Source of the DNA: Dryas octopetala | Taxonomy: Eukaryota; Streptophyta; Magnoliopsida; Rosales; Rosaceae | Assembly: GCA_963921425.1 (NCBI GenBank) | Contig: OY992840.1 | Span: 1,862,501-1,926,500 of the forward strand | DNA: 64,000 nucleotides | Direction: 5' to 3' | Shown: positions 1 through 11,388 of the stretch, one piece after another | Layout of the letters: every line of letters starts with the position of its first letter | Numbering within the stretch: position 1 is the stretch's first letter | The notes under the pieces: model-generated | Database searches by the model: none | The model's input: only the letters and a program-made list of their open reading frames with translations | Told to the model about the DNA's origin: nothing | Made by a program: the position numbers and the translations under genes

Positions 1-1259
1 AAATAGGGAAAGCATGTGCAATCGAAAACTTTTAGAAAATCATATTGAGGAGTTTTAGCAAAAATTTTCTCATAAGGAGAAATATTATTTAAATTTCTAG
101 TGGGCAATCTATTAATTAAATAAGTGGATGTATGAAAAGATTCTACCCAGTAAGAAATAGGCATAGAAGCATGTGTTAACATAGTTAGACCGGTATCCAC
201 AAGATGTCTATGCTTACGTTCAGCCACCCCATTTTGCTCGGGATGGTGCAGACAAGTATAGCGATGGAAGATGCCATGTTGAGTTAAAAAAGTTTTAAAA
301 TGATTATTGATATATTCTCCCCCACCATCACTCTGAAAGATTTTAATTTTTCTATCAAACAAATTTTCAACAAGCCTTTTAAATTGAACAAAGAGAGCAA
401 ATACCTCATGTTTGTATTTCATAGGAAAGAACCAAGTGTATTTAGAGAAATCGTCAACAAAAATTAAATAGTACTTAAATCCAGAATTTGATAAATAGGG
501 GGATTGCCATACATCCGAATGCAACAGTTCCAAGGGATAAGTTGAAAAAGAACTAGAATCAGAAAAAGGCAACTTAATGTTTTTGCCCAAACAACATGAA
601 TGACATAAAGAATTCCTAAGTTTGCCAGACAGAGGCAATTTATTTTGATTAACTAATTGTTGAAAAATAGGAGCAGAAGGATGGCCAAGCCTAGCATGCC
701 AAACTGGACCAGTCACCCGCTCACCAACAAAGGCAAAACGACCGCCTAACACCTTAGAACTGGACTTAAAAGGAAAAGGATAGAGGCCATTCTCACTCAG
801 CCCGCAAAAAAGGGTCTTCCCCGTTGCCAAATCTTGCACAAAAAATGAGTAGGAAAGAATGTAAAATAACAGTTGTTATCTTTAGAAAACTTACTAACAG
901 AGAGAATATTTGTAGAGGCATTAGGACAATAAAGAACATTGGTTAAATCATAAGAAGAGGAATTTTGACAAAAAGAAGTGTCACCAATATGAGATATACC
1001 CAAACTAGTACCATGCACCAAGAACACCATTGACATTGTCAGCACCACAATACTCCTTTGGTGCTTGCAAATGACTCATATCCTGAGTGATGTGAGAGTT
1101 TGCACCAGTATCTGTTAACCAGCCCAAAGTACTGGGAGAACCATGTGTAGCAGCAACCATGGAAGTGAGGCGCGAAGTAGGAACACGAACCTCATAAGCC
1201 ATTTTCATCCTATTATAATAATCAATACGGAATGACCAGAACGTCCACATATCTGACAT
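1..1259 (-). pseudogene. Copia pol remnant (protease, integrase), cut by window edge
   Basis: Minus-strand reading gives a Ty1/Copia pol with many frame breaks. A protease active-site motif DTGANSHIT lies near 1110-1135. It is followed at lower coordinates by a pre-integrase region, then an integrase core with motifs such as SDGGGEY and EQNGVAERK between about 180 and 400. The reverse transcriptase would lie beyond position 1. No single long frame survives, so this copy is dead. Order and strand match the gag part immediately upstream (1260-2230). Family assignment as Copia rests on integrase preceding RT and on the protease motif; the lineage is not resolved. Confidence 0.85.
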
Positions 1260-2230
1260 TGAACACGTCCTGAAGAACCACCAGAAAATTGAGATTGATT
1301 GGTAGGATGAGGCAAAGGCCCCAAAACACCAACATAACCTGGACCACGACTTCCACCATGCTGAGACCCACGACCACTCCCGTGAGAGGGAAAAGAACCA
1401 CTGAAAGAACCACCAGAAGAATTAAAACCACGCCCTCTGCCACCATGCAGTCCTCCACCACCACGATGGCCAAAAGGAAAGCCACGACCCGATAGGTACC
1501 TTGGGCACGAGCAGCAGATGCGGCCATGGCAGTGATATTGGTGTCAGTGATAGGAAGATACGGCTGTGATAACCTGCGTTCAGCACTCAATAAAAGAGCT
1601 TCGAGCCCATCATAGGTGATGGGAGTCTCTCGAGCTTGAGCCGATGCAACAGTATTCTCATATAAATTACCAACATTACTCATGATGATTGTCACCAAAT
1701 CATCATTCGATACAGGAGCACTAGACATTGCTAAATTATCAGCCAAAATATTAAGACGTAAAATTAGAAATGGAAGAATCACCCCTATAAGTGCGCATGA
1801 ACTCACCGCGCAATTGCATAATACGATTTTGGTTCTGAGATGTGAACCGAGAAGCAAAAAACGCCTAGGTTTGACGCGCAGACGTGAACCGAGCAACTGT
1901 CGCAAGCATGGTGGGACTGAGAGAACTATTAATCCAGGACAACACCATTTGATCTTGTTGAATCCAGGTTTCATATAACGGATTCACAGTATCCGTAGCC
2001 TTGCCAGCAGTATCCAGCAAAAAAACAGGAGGACAAGCATTAGTGCGATCGACAAAAGACATCAACTTACGGCTCCAGAGGATGGGAGTGATCTGTGCCA
2101 GCCACAGCAAGTAATTATTGCGATCTAGTTTAATGGTGAGAAGACTGGGAACACTCGCAAGCGATGGTGTGTGCGAGGACGAGGCAAAGTCAGTAGCAAG
2201 AATTGTGGAATCCGTAGAGGAGGTTGGCAT
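1260..2230 (-). pseudogene. Copia gag remnant
   Basis: The minus-strand gag begins with a Met at 2230 in a Ser/Thr-rich leader, followed by a UBN2/retrotran-gag-like stretch (KLDRNNYLLWLAQITPILWS). The frame breaks near 1870-1890. It resumes as a gag C-terminal region (about 1495-1740), then a Gly/Arg-rich segment and a CCHC zinc knuckle beginning QCQICGRSGH near 1240-1260. There is no LTR or primer-binding site upstream of the start. At about 2272 the sequence passes directly into the PHT1-related repeat, so the 5' end of the element was lost or truncated. The protein would be the nucleocapsid precursor of a retrotransposon. Confidence 0.82.
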
Positions 2231-2696
2231 GGAAACGGTGGTAGGAATTTGTTGAATAACAGGGGAAATAAAATAGCAGTGTGGCAGTATAGCATATTAG
2301 AATGTCCCCAAAAAAATAAAATAAAAAAAGTCGTACGTATATGATGAATATTTTTCTCACAAAATGTTGGAGCTCACATACAACCAAGCCAAATAGGACA
2401 AACAGACATTAACGAAACAATATGATGTGCATGATAACGATTGATATATGGAGTAGCTACCAGTACCAGAGGTACTAATTAAGATTACTCCCTAATGGAA
2501 TTAAGCTTTTCTAATTAACACTTACCTTATGTATATATACATGGTTGGATACATTAATTTAGTAATACTGATTGATATGATATAGACTTATATATATTAA
2601 TGAGTTTGGGGGGAGGCATTAGGCAGGCAGTTTCTTAGACGGAGACATTGATGTGATATGTCAAGGTGGACAGGTAATACCAGTCTTTGATTCCAT

Positions 2697-2704
2697 GAAT
2701 ATGC
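2697..2704 (+). promoter_or_regulatory. P1BS-type motif in copy A
   Basis: GAATATGC fits the PHR-binding consensus GNATATNC. It lies in the duplicated promoter module, at the position equivalent to 11389-11396 upstream of PHT1. No gene follows it here. Confidence 0.5.
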
Positions 2705-2879
2705 GATGGAATCATTTCATCGCAATCCTGCAGTCCATACTTAATTTGCGTCCCTTCGAAAGAAAAGAAAAATACTTAATTTGCTTCACTTCTTCTATAT
2801 TTTAATTGCAATAAACTATATATTTAGAGATAAATTCACATGAATTCAAAAAATAATAATATGCTTACACGATCAACCA

Positions 2880-3710
2880 TGCTAGCAACCTCATCATTCC
2901 AGTTCAGCTATGCATCAATTTGGTCTCATCACCACTGTTCAGTCAAACACCTCATTGTCTAAGCTAAACATGATCAGGCACAATGACTTGAACAATCTCA
3001 CCACCACTGGATTGCCACAACCTTTTGGCTCAGCTCAGCCTGGTATGATGTCTTTTCGATCGAACACATCTGACAACCTTGTACTTGGGGAAATTACAGA
3101 TGACACATGCTTGGCTTGGCTCGATCGGCTCGGTGATTGTGGTCCACTGCTATTCCAGAAGGTTCCGGTAATGTCTTCAACCATATATACTCAAGTGGCT
3201 ACTTATTCTTCTTGACATGCAAGCTTAAGATGAGATTGCTAGGGCTACCCATTACCCTAAAGTCACATTTGCATTCAATGCAAATTTGTTGGGTAGTTGT
3301 GAATGACACTATTCCGAAATGATGACGTGGCCTCATCTCTATCACTCATCAACATGTAAGAAAATATATCATTTACCTCTTCTTAATTTGCCTATATATG
3401 ACACTTATAGACACAAAGGAGGGGTTCACAAAACCCTAAACAAACACACACCTTCTTGAAAGAATAACTCATAAGATCTTACCTTGTTTTTTCATATTCT
3501 CCCAAGTTCATATCTTTGTTCTTGCTTGTTCTTACTCAACTACCTTTATAAGTCCATTACTGACTTACTCATATATCAGAGCTTAGTTGGCTGATCCCAC
3601 ACCGGTACAACATCTTCTGATTATTATTCATACAGGTCACCTTTTGTTAAAGATCCCAGGCAAGATAACTTCCCAGCAACATCCTAATCTGTCACACCTC
3701 GAACCCTGGG
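2880..3710 (+). repeat. LTR-like spacer between the promoter modules (copy A; homologue 11620-12440)
   Basis: This spacer occurs at both PHT1-related loci. Its end carries features common in plant LTRs: a polypyrimidine/TTCTT-rich leader, a CAGAGCTTAGTTGGCTGAT stretch and a following CGGTACAACATC stretch. I see no terminal TG/CA pair, PBS or internal domain, so a solo or truncated LTR is only a suggestion. Short ORFs inside (2910-3215, 11655-11924) are conserved between the two copies only because the DNA is; they match no family I recognise. Confidence 0.3.
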
Positions 3711-3739
3711 TATGATATAGACATCCTAATCTAATTTTC

Positions 3740-4090
3740 AATGATATGTACGTATATCGTTGGATACATTAATTTAGTAATACTGATTGATATGATATAA
3801 ACTTAATATACTAATGAGTTTGGGGGAGGCATCAGGCAATTTCTCAGACTGAGACATTGATGTGATATCCAAGGTGGACAGTTACTACCAGTCTTTGATT
3901 CCATGAATATGCAAAGGAAACATTTCATTGCAGTCCCTGCAGTCCATACTTAATTTGCGTCCCTTCCAAAGAAAAGAAAATACTTAATTTGCTTCACTTC
4001 TTCAGCTCTTCTATGTTTTAATTGCAATAAACTATATGTTTGTGGATAAATCCATATGAATTCAACAACTAACAATATACTTGAAGTTGA
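3740..4090. repeat. Second copy of a 300-340 bp promoter module within copy A
   Basis: The stretch starting TTGGATACATTAATTTAG (about 3755) repeats the stretch at about 2545-2850, including the P1BS-containing part and the run around AATTGCAATAAACTATATG. The same module occurs upstream of PHT1 at about 11235-11550, with a truncated copy at 12490-12629. Each pair flanks about 0.9 kb of other sequence in the same order. Confidence 0.75.
3905..3912 (+). promoter_or_regulatory. P1BS-type motif in second module of copy A
   Basis: A third GAATATGC in the same sequence context (after GATTCCAT), within the repeated module at 3740-4090. Confidence 0.4.
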
Positions 4091-4099
4091 ATCCACATG

Positions 4100-4560
4100 G
4101 TAAGATAACTCTCCAGCAACATCCTATCACCATTGTAAAAGGCTGAATCAGCATCCAGATCATCTACTTGAAGTTGTTGTATTAGATCATCGATTTTTTC
4201 ATCAACACTATATATAAGTCATGTTTCTTCGAATATTTTCTGTAAATGGAATTGTTTTGATCTAAGTATATGACATATTATGTTGATAGACAGTTACTCT
4301 AACATTACATATTTAAATAATAATTAATTTAATTAATTATCTAAATTGTTACTCTAGCATTTTAATATATTACAATGTGTGAGTCTCCAGTTTGACCCTT
4401 GGAGCTATGCAGCAAGGGAGGTAAAATCTTTTATGAATCCCTTAAGCCCGGCGTAAATTGTCTGCCTTTAACCTCTCCAAGGAATTATTCTGGTACATAA
4501 AAGCTGACCCAAGACACCCTCGGTTACTCAAAAAAAAAAAAAAACATTTCTCATGTATGT
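4100..4560. other. No recognised gene
   Basis: AT-rich sequence between the PHT1-related repeat and the Pack-MULE, with a poly(A) run near 4530. I see no coding or structural feature. Confidence 0.5.
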
Positions 4561-4570
4561 ATCCATATAT

Positions 4571-4735
4571 GAGAAAAACTTCAGTGGGGAGGTTTCCAGC
4601 CACCTCATATCTTGCTAAGTGGCACAACCTCCCACTCAAAACTTGACATATGTTCAATTTTCATAATAATTTTTAATTTTCTTTTCTCTTGTTTTATCAC
4701 TAAATAAAAAACTAAGAAAAATAAGAAAAAATCAA
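4571..4735 (+). repeat. Left TIR of the Pack-MULE
   Basis: Starts GAGAAAAACTTCAGTGGGGA. It pairs base for base with the reverse complement of 5620 downward, with scattered substitutions and short indels. Confidence 0.88.
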
Positions 4736-4803
4736 GAACTGCCCCACGCCACCTACAACAGCGTCATCGGCGTCCCCCACCATTGGTGCCGCCCATCCTC
4801 CCC

Positions 4804-4840
<37 letters not shown>

Positions 4841-5160
4841 CTCACTAATTTCATAATCTGAAACTTTCTCTTAAACTTTGCATCCATGAAAGATTCCAAG
4901 TGAACACCAAAGTTTGGGTGAAAACCTTGCAATTGAATTCTTTAATTCTTATGAACTTTCTTCAATTCTCAGTAATCCCCCAACCTATTGCTATTGAATC
5001 TTTGTGTTTTGCTACTGAATCCTGTAAATTTTTTGGTAAAACCTTGGAGTTGGAACGTTCAATCAAATTGAGGTATGTGGTATTTGAGACACCACAGACA
5101 TATTTTACTTTTCCCTTTGACACTTTCTTTGTGATTTTCTCTGAAACCAAACGTCCAATA

Positions 5161-5395
5161 ATGGCTGATCAGCTCACCAACGACCAGATCTCCGAGTTCA
5201 AGGAGGCTTTCATTTTCTTCGACAAGGACGACGATGGCTGCATCACTACTAAGAAGCTTGGGACTGTCATGCGTTCACGTGGGCAGAGCTTCAGGATATG
5301 ATTAATGAGGTTGATGCTGATGGGAATGGTACCATTGATTTCCCAGAGTTCCTTAACCTGATGGCCAGAAGGTGAAGGACACTGATGAGTCAGTG
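5161..5395 (+). pseudogene. CAM: Calmodulin 5' fragment captured by the MULE
   Basis: From the ATG at 5161 the frame reads [17 protein letters not shown], then the first EF-hand loop and TVMRS, which is the calmodulin N-terminus with a few substitutions. Calmodulins have the segment encoding about six residues (starting NPTEAE) next. Here a 16 bp deletion between two GCAG copies fuses the flanks and shifts frame, giving a stop at once. The second EF-hand continues in another frame ([18 protein letters not shown], about 5297-5350) and homology fades near 5395. EF-hands 3 and 4 are absent. The usual plant intron within the first loop is not present here. It cannot make calmodulin. A chimeric 133-codon ORF starting at 4900 runs through the 5' part, but I see no evidence it is used. 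Confidence 0.88.
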
Positions 5396-5451
5396 ACGGC
5401 GCTGCGGAAGAGTAAGGGTGGATCTGTGGATGGGGGGGGGGGGGTTGTTAA

Positions 5452-5620
5452 TTTTTTTTTTTTTTCTTTACAGTTTTTTAGTTTTTTATTTATTAGTAAA
5501 ATAAGAGAAAAGAAAATTTAAAATTATTATTAAAATTGAACATATGGCAAGTTTTGAGTGGAAGGTTGTGCCACTCAACAAGATGAGGTGGCAGGAAACC
5601 TCCCCACCGAAGTTTTACTC
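5452..5620 (-). repeat. Right TIR of the Pack-MULE
   Basis: Reverse complement starts GAGTAAAACTTCGGTGGGGA and follows the left TIR to its AT-rich inner end. The duplication ATCCATATAT follows immediately. Confidence 0.88.
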
Positions 5621-5699
5621 ATCCATATATACCATCGCTTGCTAAGCCTATATCTAATGTATAATATATATATATATATTATATATGTAGGAAAGATTT

Positions 5700-6015
5700 C
5701 TTATTTAAGGTTAAATAAGAGATCTTTTGTAGAGCCTATTTTACATTATATTTTAATGATCGGAATCGTCTACATTTTAGGTCTCCATTGAAAGATCGTT
5801 CTTGCAAAAAATTAGCTAAATCGGAACCATTTACCCATTTGTTTAAATGGCTATTATTTCAAGTGTTTATCGAAAATATTTTGTTTATCTATTTATTTGA
5901 TCAAAATTACATAGCTTAATAGTTTTCGATTTGTCTAAATTTTTGCAAGAATGATCTTTGAATATTGACCTAAAAAATAGACGGTTCGGATCATTAATAT
6001 ACTATATGGAGTGGG
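5700..6015. mobile_element. MITE-like inverted-repeat element
   Basis: About 5746-5850 is an inverted repeat of about 5915-6003 (core around ATGATCGGAACCGTC with TTCTTGCAAAAA). The same core recurs in the element at 6151-6481, so the two are related. Outer ends and duplication are unclear, and there is no coding capacity. Confidence 0.55.
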
Positions 6016-6150
6016 CCGCATGAGGGAGCATCGAGTGCTCGGTACTGCACTCGGCCATTGTTAAAAACATGCTACCGAGTGCTCGACGACATGTTCACAA
6101 GTCCATTCGTCCGTACCTGATCGAATATGTATATTTTATATATATACAGT

Positions 6151-6481
6151 AATGATCACTCGCTCATCATAGAGCGGGGAATTCCCGCTCACCTAACCAC
6201 CCAGCAACGAATTTCAATGATCGGAACCGTCCATATTTTAGAGCATCATTCAAAGATCACCCTTGCAAAAAATCAGCCAAATCGAAAACTGTTTAGCCAC
6301 TATATTATTGTCAACATTATTTCAACATTATATGACGAACTATATTTGTCTGCAAAGTTTGGAGGACCAAACAATTATCGATTTGGCAGATTTTTTACAG
6401 TAACAACCCTTAAGAATGGACCTAAAAAATGGACGGTCCTGATCATTGAATTTCCATCACTATGGTGAGCGAGTGATCATT
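6151..6481. mobile_element. MITE with ATGATCACTCGCTCA terminal repeats
   Basis: The terminal inverted repeat AATGATCACTCGCTCAYCAT occurs at 6151 and, inverted, at 6460-6481, in TA-rich flanks. Inner sequence shares the ATGATCGGAACCGTC/TTGCAAAAAATC core with the element at 5700-6015. About 330 bp with no coding potential; the superfamily is not certain from the ends. Confidence 0.7.
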
Positions 6482-6727
6482 TATATATATATATATATAA
6501 AATTAAGGTTGAAGTGTTTTTTTTTCTTTGCAGAGTAGGTGTTGGACTTTTGGGAGTATGATGAGGGATGGTGTTGTTGACTTAGAATTGTGTTTTTAAC
6601 CTTATTTGTTGTTTCCTCTCTCTAGGATTAGCTTGTCTGCACTAGCGCTTTATCTTTATATAGTTTATTACTATCTACTGCCAAACAAGTTAACAACTTA
6701 ATTTTTTAACATTCATTTATCTATATC

Positions 6728-6906
6728 TAAGGAATAAAATTTCGGGTTTCGAGGAAATTTTGACGGAAATTTTGAAGATTTTTAAATTTCGACAAAAATT
6801 AGACAAAAATGACGGAAATTGTGATCAAAATACGAAAATTTTGAATGAAACTTTACCATATATTTATTTAACATATTATCTACTAAATTGATAAAAAAAT
6901 ATTGAA
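6728..6906 (+). repeat. Dispersed repeat, second copy at 57727-57903
   Basis: The run around GAAGATTTTTAAATTTCGAC and the run around ATTTATTTAACATATTATC occur in the same order at 57.7-57.9 kb. It is AT-rich with repeated TTTCG motifs and no coding potential. It probably belongs to a larger unrecognised repeat. Confidence 0.7.
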
Positions 6907-6909
6907 GAA

Positions 6910-7930
6910 ACCAAATTATATAGTAGGTTTTATGTGATATAAGATGAATATAATGCACACTGGAGACAAATACTGTTAAATTAAATTAGTATATGATTTA
7001 TACTCTATAATCTGTACACTAAACTCTATGTATTTTATAATCTATATTCTATATTGTTTAGGATATGATATATGATATTAGGGTTTAGGCCCTTTAGGGT
7101 ATTTTAAATTATTTTTTATGTAGAAATATATTATAGTTTACTAGTTTAGGGTTTAAAAACAACTAAACGAAACTCCAAAACGGCCAAACGAAACTAATAA
7201 AATATAATTAAAATAATTCATTTTTATACATTTTTATACTATACCAGTATACCCTAAATAAAAAAAACTAAAATACTAAATACCTTTCTATATAATTTAT
7301 AATTTTATATACATTTCTAATTTTCTATAATTTATATAAAATATATATAAATTTGTAAACCCTTTAACTTATTAACTTATATGTTTTTTAGTTTATATAA
7401 TACATTTCTATATAAAAACTAATTAAAAATACCCTAAACCTTAATATCACAATAAATTGTAAACCCTATATAGTATATGTATATGATATCTCATACTAAA
7501 TTACTAATTTCTATACCCTAATAGCCTAAATTGGCTAATAGCCTAACAGTCTAATACTATAAATTTATAATTCATACACTCATAGTTGGTAACTTGAAGT
7601 TTGGTATATAGTATATGATTTAATACTATAATATGGTATAGTATGACATAATATGATAATATTAGTAATTTAGTATATTGTATAATATGGTATAATATGA
7701 TTATGGTATAATATGGTAATATTAGTATATGGTATAATATATTAATATCAATATGGACTATGGAGTTATGGACCATTTATGATTTATGTAATTATTTCAA
7801 TCATAAATGTATAATATGGTATAATACATTAATATGGTATTAGCCATTTAGCCTAACGGCCCTATTAGGTATATGACCTATAGCCTATACCCTAAGGTTT
7901 AAGATATGATATCCAAACACGGAAATTCTA
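6910..7930. other. AT-rich stretch without genes
   Basis: Very AT-rich, with repeated short words such as GGTATAATATG and CCTAATAGCC. This looks like decayed repeat. I see no ORF with family similarity. Confidence 0.6.
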
Positions 7931-8110
7931 TCATCCCAACATGCATGAGATGGAGCGAGAATACTTTAAACCACAAATTTATGAACAAAAATTTGCTTCC
8001 TATGCAGCAGTACTAATTTCATCACTTTCCACAGAGCGTGATCCTTCAGCAGCAGCAACATCATTATTGAGAGACGAGGAATGGGACCTTACAGTAGCAC
8101 CTTCAAAACA

Positions 8111-9406
8111 TCAAAGGAAACCGCTGCTGCCCTCATGATCATAATGTTGGTTAATCTCATTCTCTTCCAGTGATCTGCCATTCGTTTCAGGTGTGAAGAA
8201 ATACGTCACCACAAATCCCAAAATACAAACTCCACCTAAAATAATCATTGAGACCATCATCCTTACTACCGTTTGATCATCATTCTCTTTTTTATCATCA
8301 TAATTCTCTTTTCTATCATGTACAGCCCACTGAATGCCAACAGATCCAACAATGGCCCCCACCTTCCCGGCAGCCCCGGAAATCCCATGACAAGTTGATC
8401 GAAATCGTGCAGGAAAAAGCTCTGCCGGCACAATGAAAGTGGTAGTGTTTGGTCCAAAATTTGCAAAGAAGAAAGTGAGGCCACAGAGGACAATGAACCC
8501 TTGGTTTATGTACATGTTTTTAGACCAGTACAATTTGTAGGGTATCCCAATTGCGAAATAAACGAGTGCCATGACGAAGAAGCCCATCATTTGGATTTTG
8601 CGTCTTCCAATCCGATCGATGAAATAGACAGTAAACCAATAGCCTGGAATTGTAGAACATATGGCAAGGATGGCTTGCAAGCGTGCAACATGCAAAGCGT
8701 CCTGATAGGCGTTCACAGTGTTTTTTGGGGGGAGAAATTTTTTGTATATTTGAGATTGGAAGAGGTTGCTGCTGTAAAACACAACGTCCACGAGAAACCA
8801 TGTGGCAGAACAAGAGAAGAGGTCGCGGCCATGGAGGCGTAAAAATTGCTTGGAGAAAAGAGGATATGGTGATGGTGGTGGAAGTTGCGGCGACCCGTCT
8901 TCTGTAATTTGACTCATTGAGACCTCCAACACCTTCTCCATGTCTTCAACCGCTTGGGGGACATTTAGCTCAACCAATGCTGTATATCTGAACCAGACTA
9001 AAGTAATTAATCTTTGGCCAAAAAAAAAAAAAGACTAAAGTAATTAATCAAGTCAATATTATACTTTTAAATTTGTAAACAGCTAGCCACCATTGCATGC
9101 TTGTGTTCTCTCTTTTATATGCTTAGATTGTAATTCTTTTCTATTTTCCCCTTAATAATTTATGGGATGGGACAAATATCACGTACCCATAATTTTCTTT
9201 AATTGAATATTAGGTTGAACCCCTTAGTATGTATATTTTTTTATTGAAAATCCAGATAGTTTCTTTTTGAATTTTCTTCTTTCATGCATGGCTGATTGAA
9301 AAGTGGATCTTGGTGGCAAAGTCACAATACCACCATATATACCATCTGGGAGAAGAGGTTTACAGTGATAGAGCTTTCCTCTCTTCCCTCTATCAACCAG
9401 TCTTTA

Positions 9407-9440
<34 letters not shown>

Positions 9441-11068
9441 TGGTTGCCATTTGATCAATTCAAAATCAAGGTTAAAGCCCCCATAAACTAGGTGCGTGTA
9501 TAAGCCCTTAGAAAAAAAGATACCCAGAGTCCATGTGTCCCAAAAAAAACTGATTTATAAACTCATAGAATGAACAACTATAGTACTAACCCAACACAAG
9601 AGATCGAGCTATAGTACATTCCACTTTTGTTATTTTGTGTTTCTTTTTTTTTTTTTTCCATTAATTCCAGCTTTTTTCTTCTTCTTTTTTTAAATATATT
9701 GGCTACTTGATTTAACTATTTGATTAACGTTACCTATTAATTTTTACGAACAATAATGCACATATTTTTTAATGATTTATAATCTACCTATAAACGATTT
9801 TATGTGTTTTAGTACCTTTAACAATTTAAAAATCCCTAATGATTTACAGACCTCAATTTTATGAATCTACATAGTATTTTGTGCGTTTATGTAATCTATC
9901 AACTACTTTTTTGTTCGTGTTTATGTTCCTACTCGATCATAATTATGCGCCTATTGTATGGTGTTTATATACCTACTACTATATCGTGTTTGTATCGTGA
10001 TAATTACAAAGGTATATATACCTACTACTATATCGTGTTTAACAAGAGTAGACATAATTAATGATCATAAGAGTCCAAATAGTGTATATAATTATTAAAG
10101 GCATAAATCAGCAGTGTGGCAGTATAGCATATTAGCATGTCCCCAAAAAAATAAAATAAAAAAAGTCGTACGTATGTCATGAATATTTTTCTCACAAAAT
10201 GTTGGAGCTCACATACAAGTATACAACCAAGCCAAATGGGACAAACAGACATTGACGAAACAATATGTAAATCCAATCCAAAATGTCAATGATAACGACA
10301 ACAATGAAAAAGAAACGATGACAATTACAAAGGTTAATTAAATAATTACCTGGCAGTTTCAGGCATCTTCATACGCCAATAGTACGTCATGGCAGCGGGA
10401 ATCGCACCAAGCATGAGTATCAACCTCCACGCGATGTCAGCTTCCATCGGCGTCTTCCCTTCGGGCGACGCATTCGCCTTCGACGTGGCGCCGTCGAATG
10501 CGGCGCACACCACCATCGTCACCACCGAGCTCGCCAAAATCCCAAACCCCTGCATCGAGAACACCGCCGCTATAAGCGAGCCACGTGTCCTCGTGTTGGC
10601 GAACTCCGACATGATGGTGGCCGACAGGGGATAGTCCCCGCCGATCCCGATCCCCAGCAGGAACCTGAAGAGCCCGAGACTCACCAGAACGCAGCCCCTC
10701 GACGTGCATATGGAGAAGCCGCACCCTATTGCGCTCAGCACCATCACCATCAGTGACAACCCGTACACGCGGCGCCTCCCCATTCGGTCCCCCAGCCGGC
10801 CGAACACCAGCTGCCCAATGACCGTCCCCAGGAGGGCCACGCCCACCAGGGCTGAAACGACAAGTGCCGGCACCACGAAGTTGTCGTTTGGGTCCGACGA
10901 CGTCGTCTCGTCCTGATAGTATATGCGCCCGAGGAGTCTCATTATGGGAGGGATACAGAAGAGGTCGTAGGCGTCGGTGAAAAGGCCCATGCCGGCGATC
11001 ATAATGGCCTTGAAGTGATACCATTGTGTCTTCGCCGTGTCGAGGGCAGAAAGGACTTTTAACGCCAT
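8111..11068 (-). CDS. PHT1;9: PHT1;8/PHT1;9-type high-affinity phosphate transporter
   Basis: Phosphate:proton symporter of the plasma membrane, major facilitator superfamily, about 12 membrane spans. Exon 1 is 11068-10350 and exon 2 is 8987-8111. The intron has GT-AG ends (CAG/GTAATT; TTCAG/AT), and joining restores MPETARYTALVE, a conserved family stretch. The product is 531 residues, normal for PHT1. Visible motifs: TDAYDLF (about 31-37), GRLGDRMGRR (about 90-99) and the PHT1 signature GGDYPLSATIMSE (about 143-155). In exon 2 there are RIGRRKIQMMGFF, PNTTTFIVPAELFPARFRST and PETNGRSLEENE. Wording such as SVSMSQITED-like and SCSATWFLVDVVFYSSN resembles PHT1;8/PHT1;9 more than PHT1;1-4. All frames are open, so it is probably functional. 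A P1BS site lies 321 bp upstream. Confidence 0.95.
8988..10349 (-). other. PHT1 intron
   Basis: This 1.36 kb intron contains a (TA)n run near 9410-9440 and a tandem pair of TACCTACTACTATATCGTG (about 9970-10040). Its 3' part (10106-10265) is duplicated at 2273-2425. I see no nested element with clear ends. Confidence 0.85.
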
Positions 11069-11388
11069 TAATTAATTATTTACTAGCTATACCAATTTTT
11101 TGTTGCTGCAGATTGATTAATATATGGAGTAGCTACCAGTACCAGAGGTACTAATTAAGATTACTCCCTAATGGAATTAAGCTTTTCTAATTAACACTTA
11201 GCTTATGTATATATATATATATACTAATATACATCGTTGGATACATTAATTTAGTAATACTGATTGATATGATATAGACTTATATATATTAATGAGTTTG
11301 GGGGGAGGCATCGATCAGGCAGTTTCTCAGATGGACACATTGATGTGATATCTCAAGGTGGACAGTTAATACCAGTCTTTGATTCCAT

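Larger units (their letters stand above)
2273..3890. repeat. Partial duplicate of the PHT1 upstream region (copy A), exon 1 missing
   Basis: Bases 2273-2425 match 10106-10265 (3' part of the PHT1 intron), and 2436-3890 match about 11110-12629 (upstream of the PHT1 start). The roughly 840 bp between these blocks in copy B, which hold PHT1 exon 1, are absent here. A further block of about 60 bp, containing the W-box cluster of copy B, is also missing near 2870. Copy A is therefore a broken paralogous segment with no transporter coding capacity. Matches were found by eye and are near-identical over long runs with small indels. Confidence 0.85.
4571..5620 (+). mobile_element. Pack-MULE carrying a calmodulin fragment
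   Basis: A 1050 bp element bounded by long terminal inverted repeats (4571-about 4735 and about 5452-5620, roughly 85-90% identical by eye), starting GAG and ending CTC. It is flanked by a perfect 10 bp target-site duplication ATCCATATAT (4561-4570 and 5621-5630). Long TIRs plus a 9-11 bp duplication are the signature of Mutator-like elements. The interior holds a CT microsatellite, a 5'UTR-like stretch and the start of a calmodulin coding sequence, with no transposase. It is thus a non-autonomous gene-capturing MULE, mobilised in trans. Confidence 0.9.

Noticed and set aside
2910..3215. ORF conserved between 2910-3215 and 11655-11924 as a duplicated small gene
   Set aside because: Conservation follows from the segmental DNA duplication, the ends differ, and no family is recognised.
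4900..5301. 133-residue ORF as a functional calmodulin-like protein
   Set aside because: Only the first EF-hand is in frame, the 5' half is leader sequence, and the whole lies in a Pack-MULE.
9400..9445. (TA)n run in the PHT1 intron as a promoter
   Set aside because: Simple dinucleotide repeat within an intron, with no associated start.
10437..11024. 195-codon minus-strand ORF in another frame
   Set aside because: It is a shadow of PHT1 exon 1 caused by its higher GC content.
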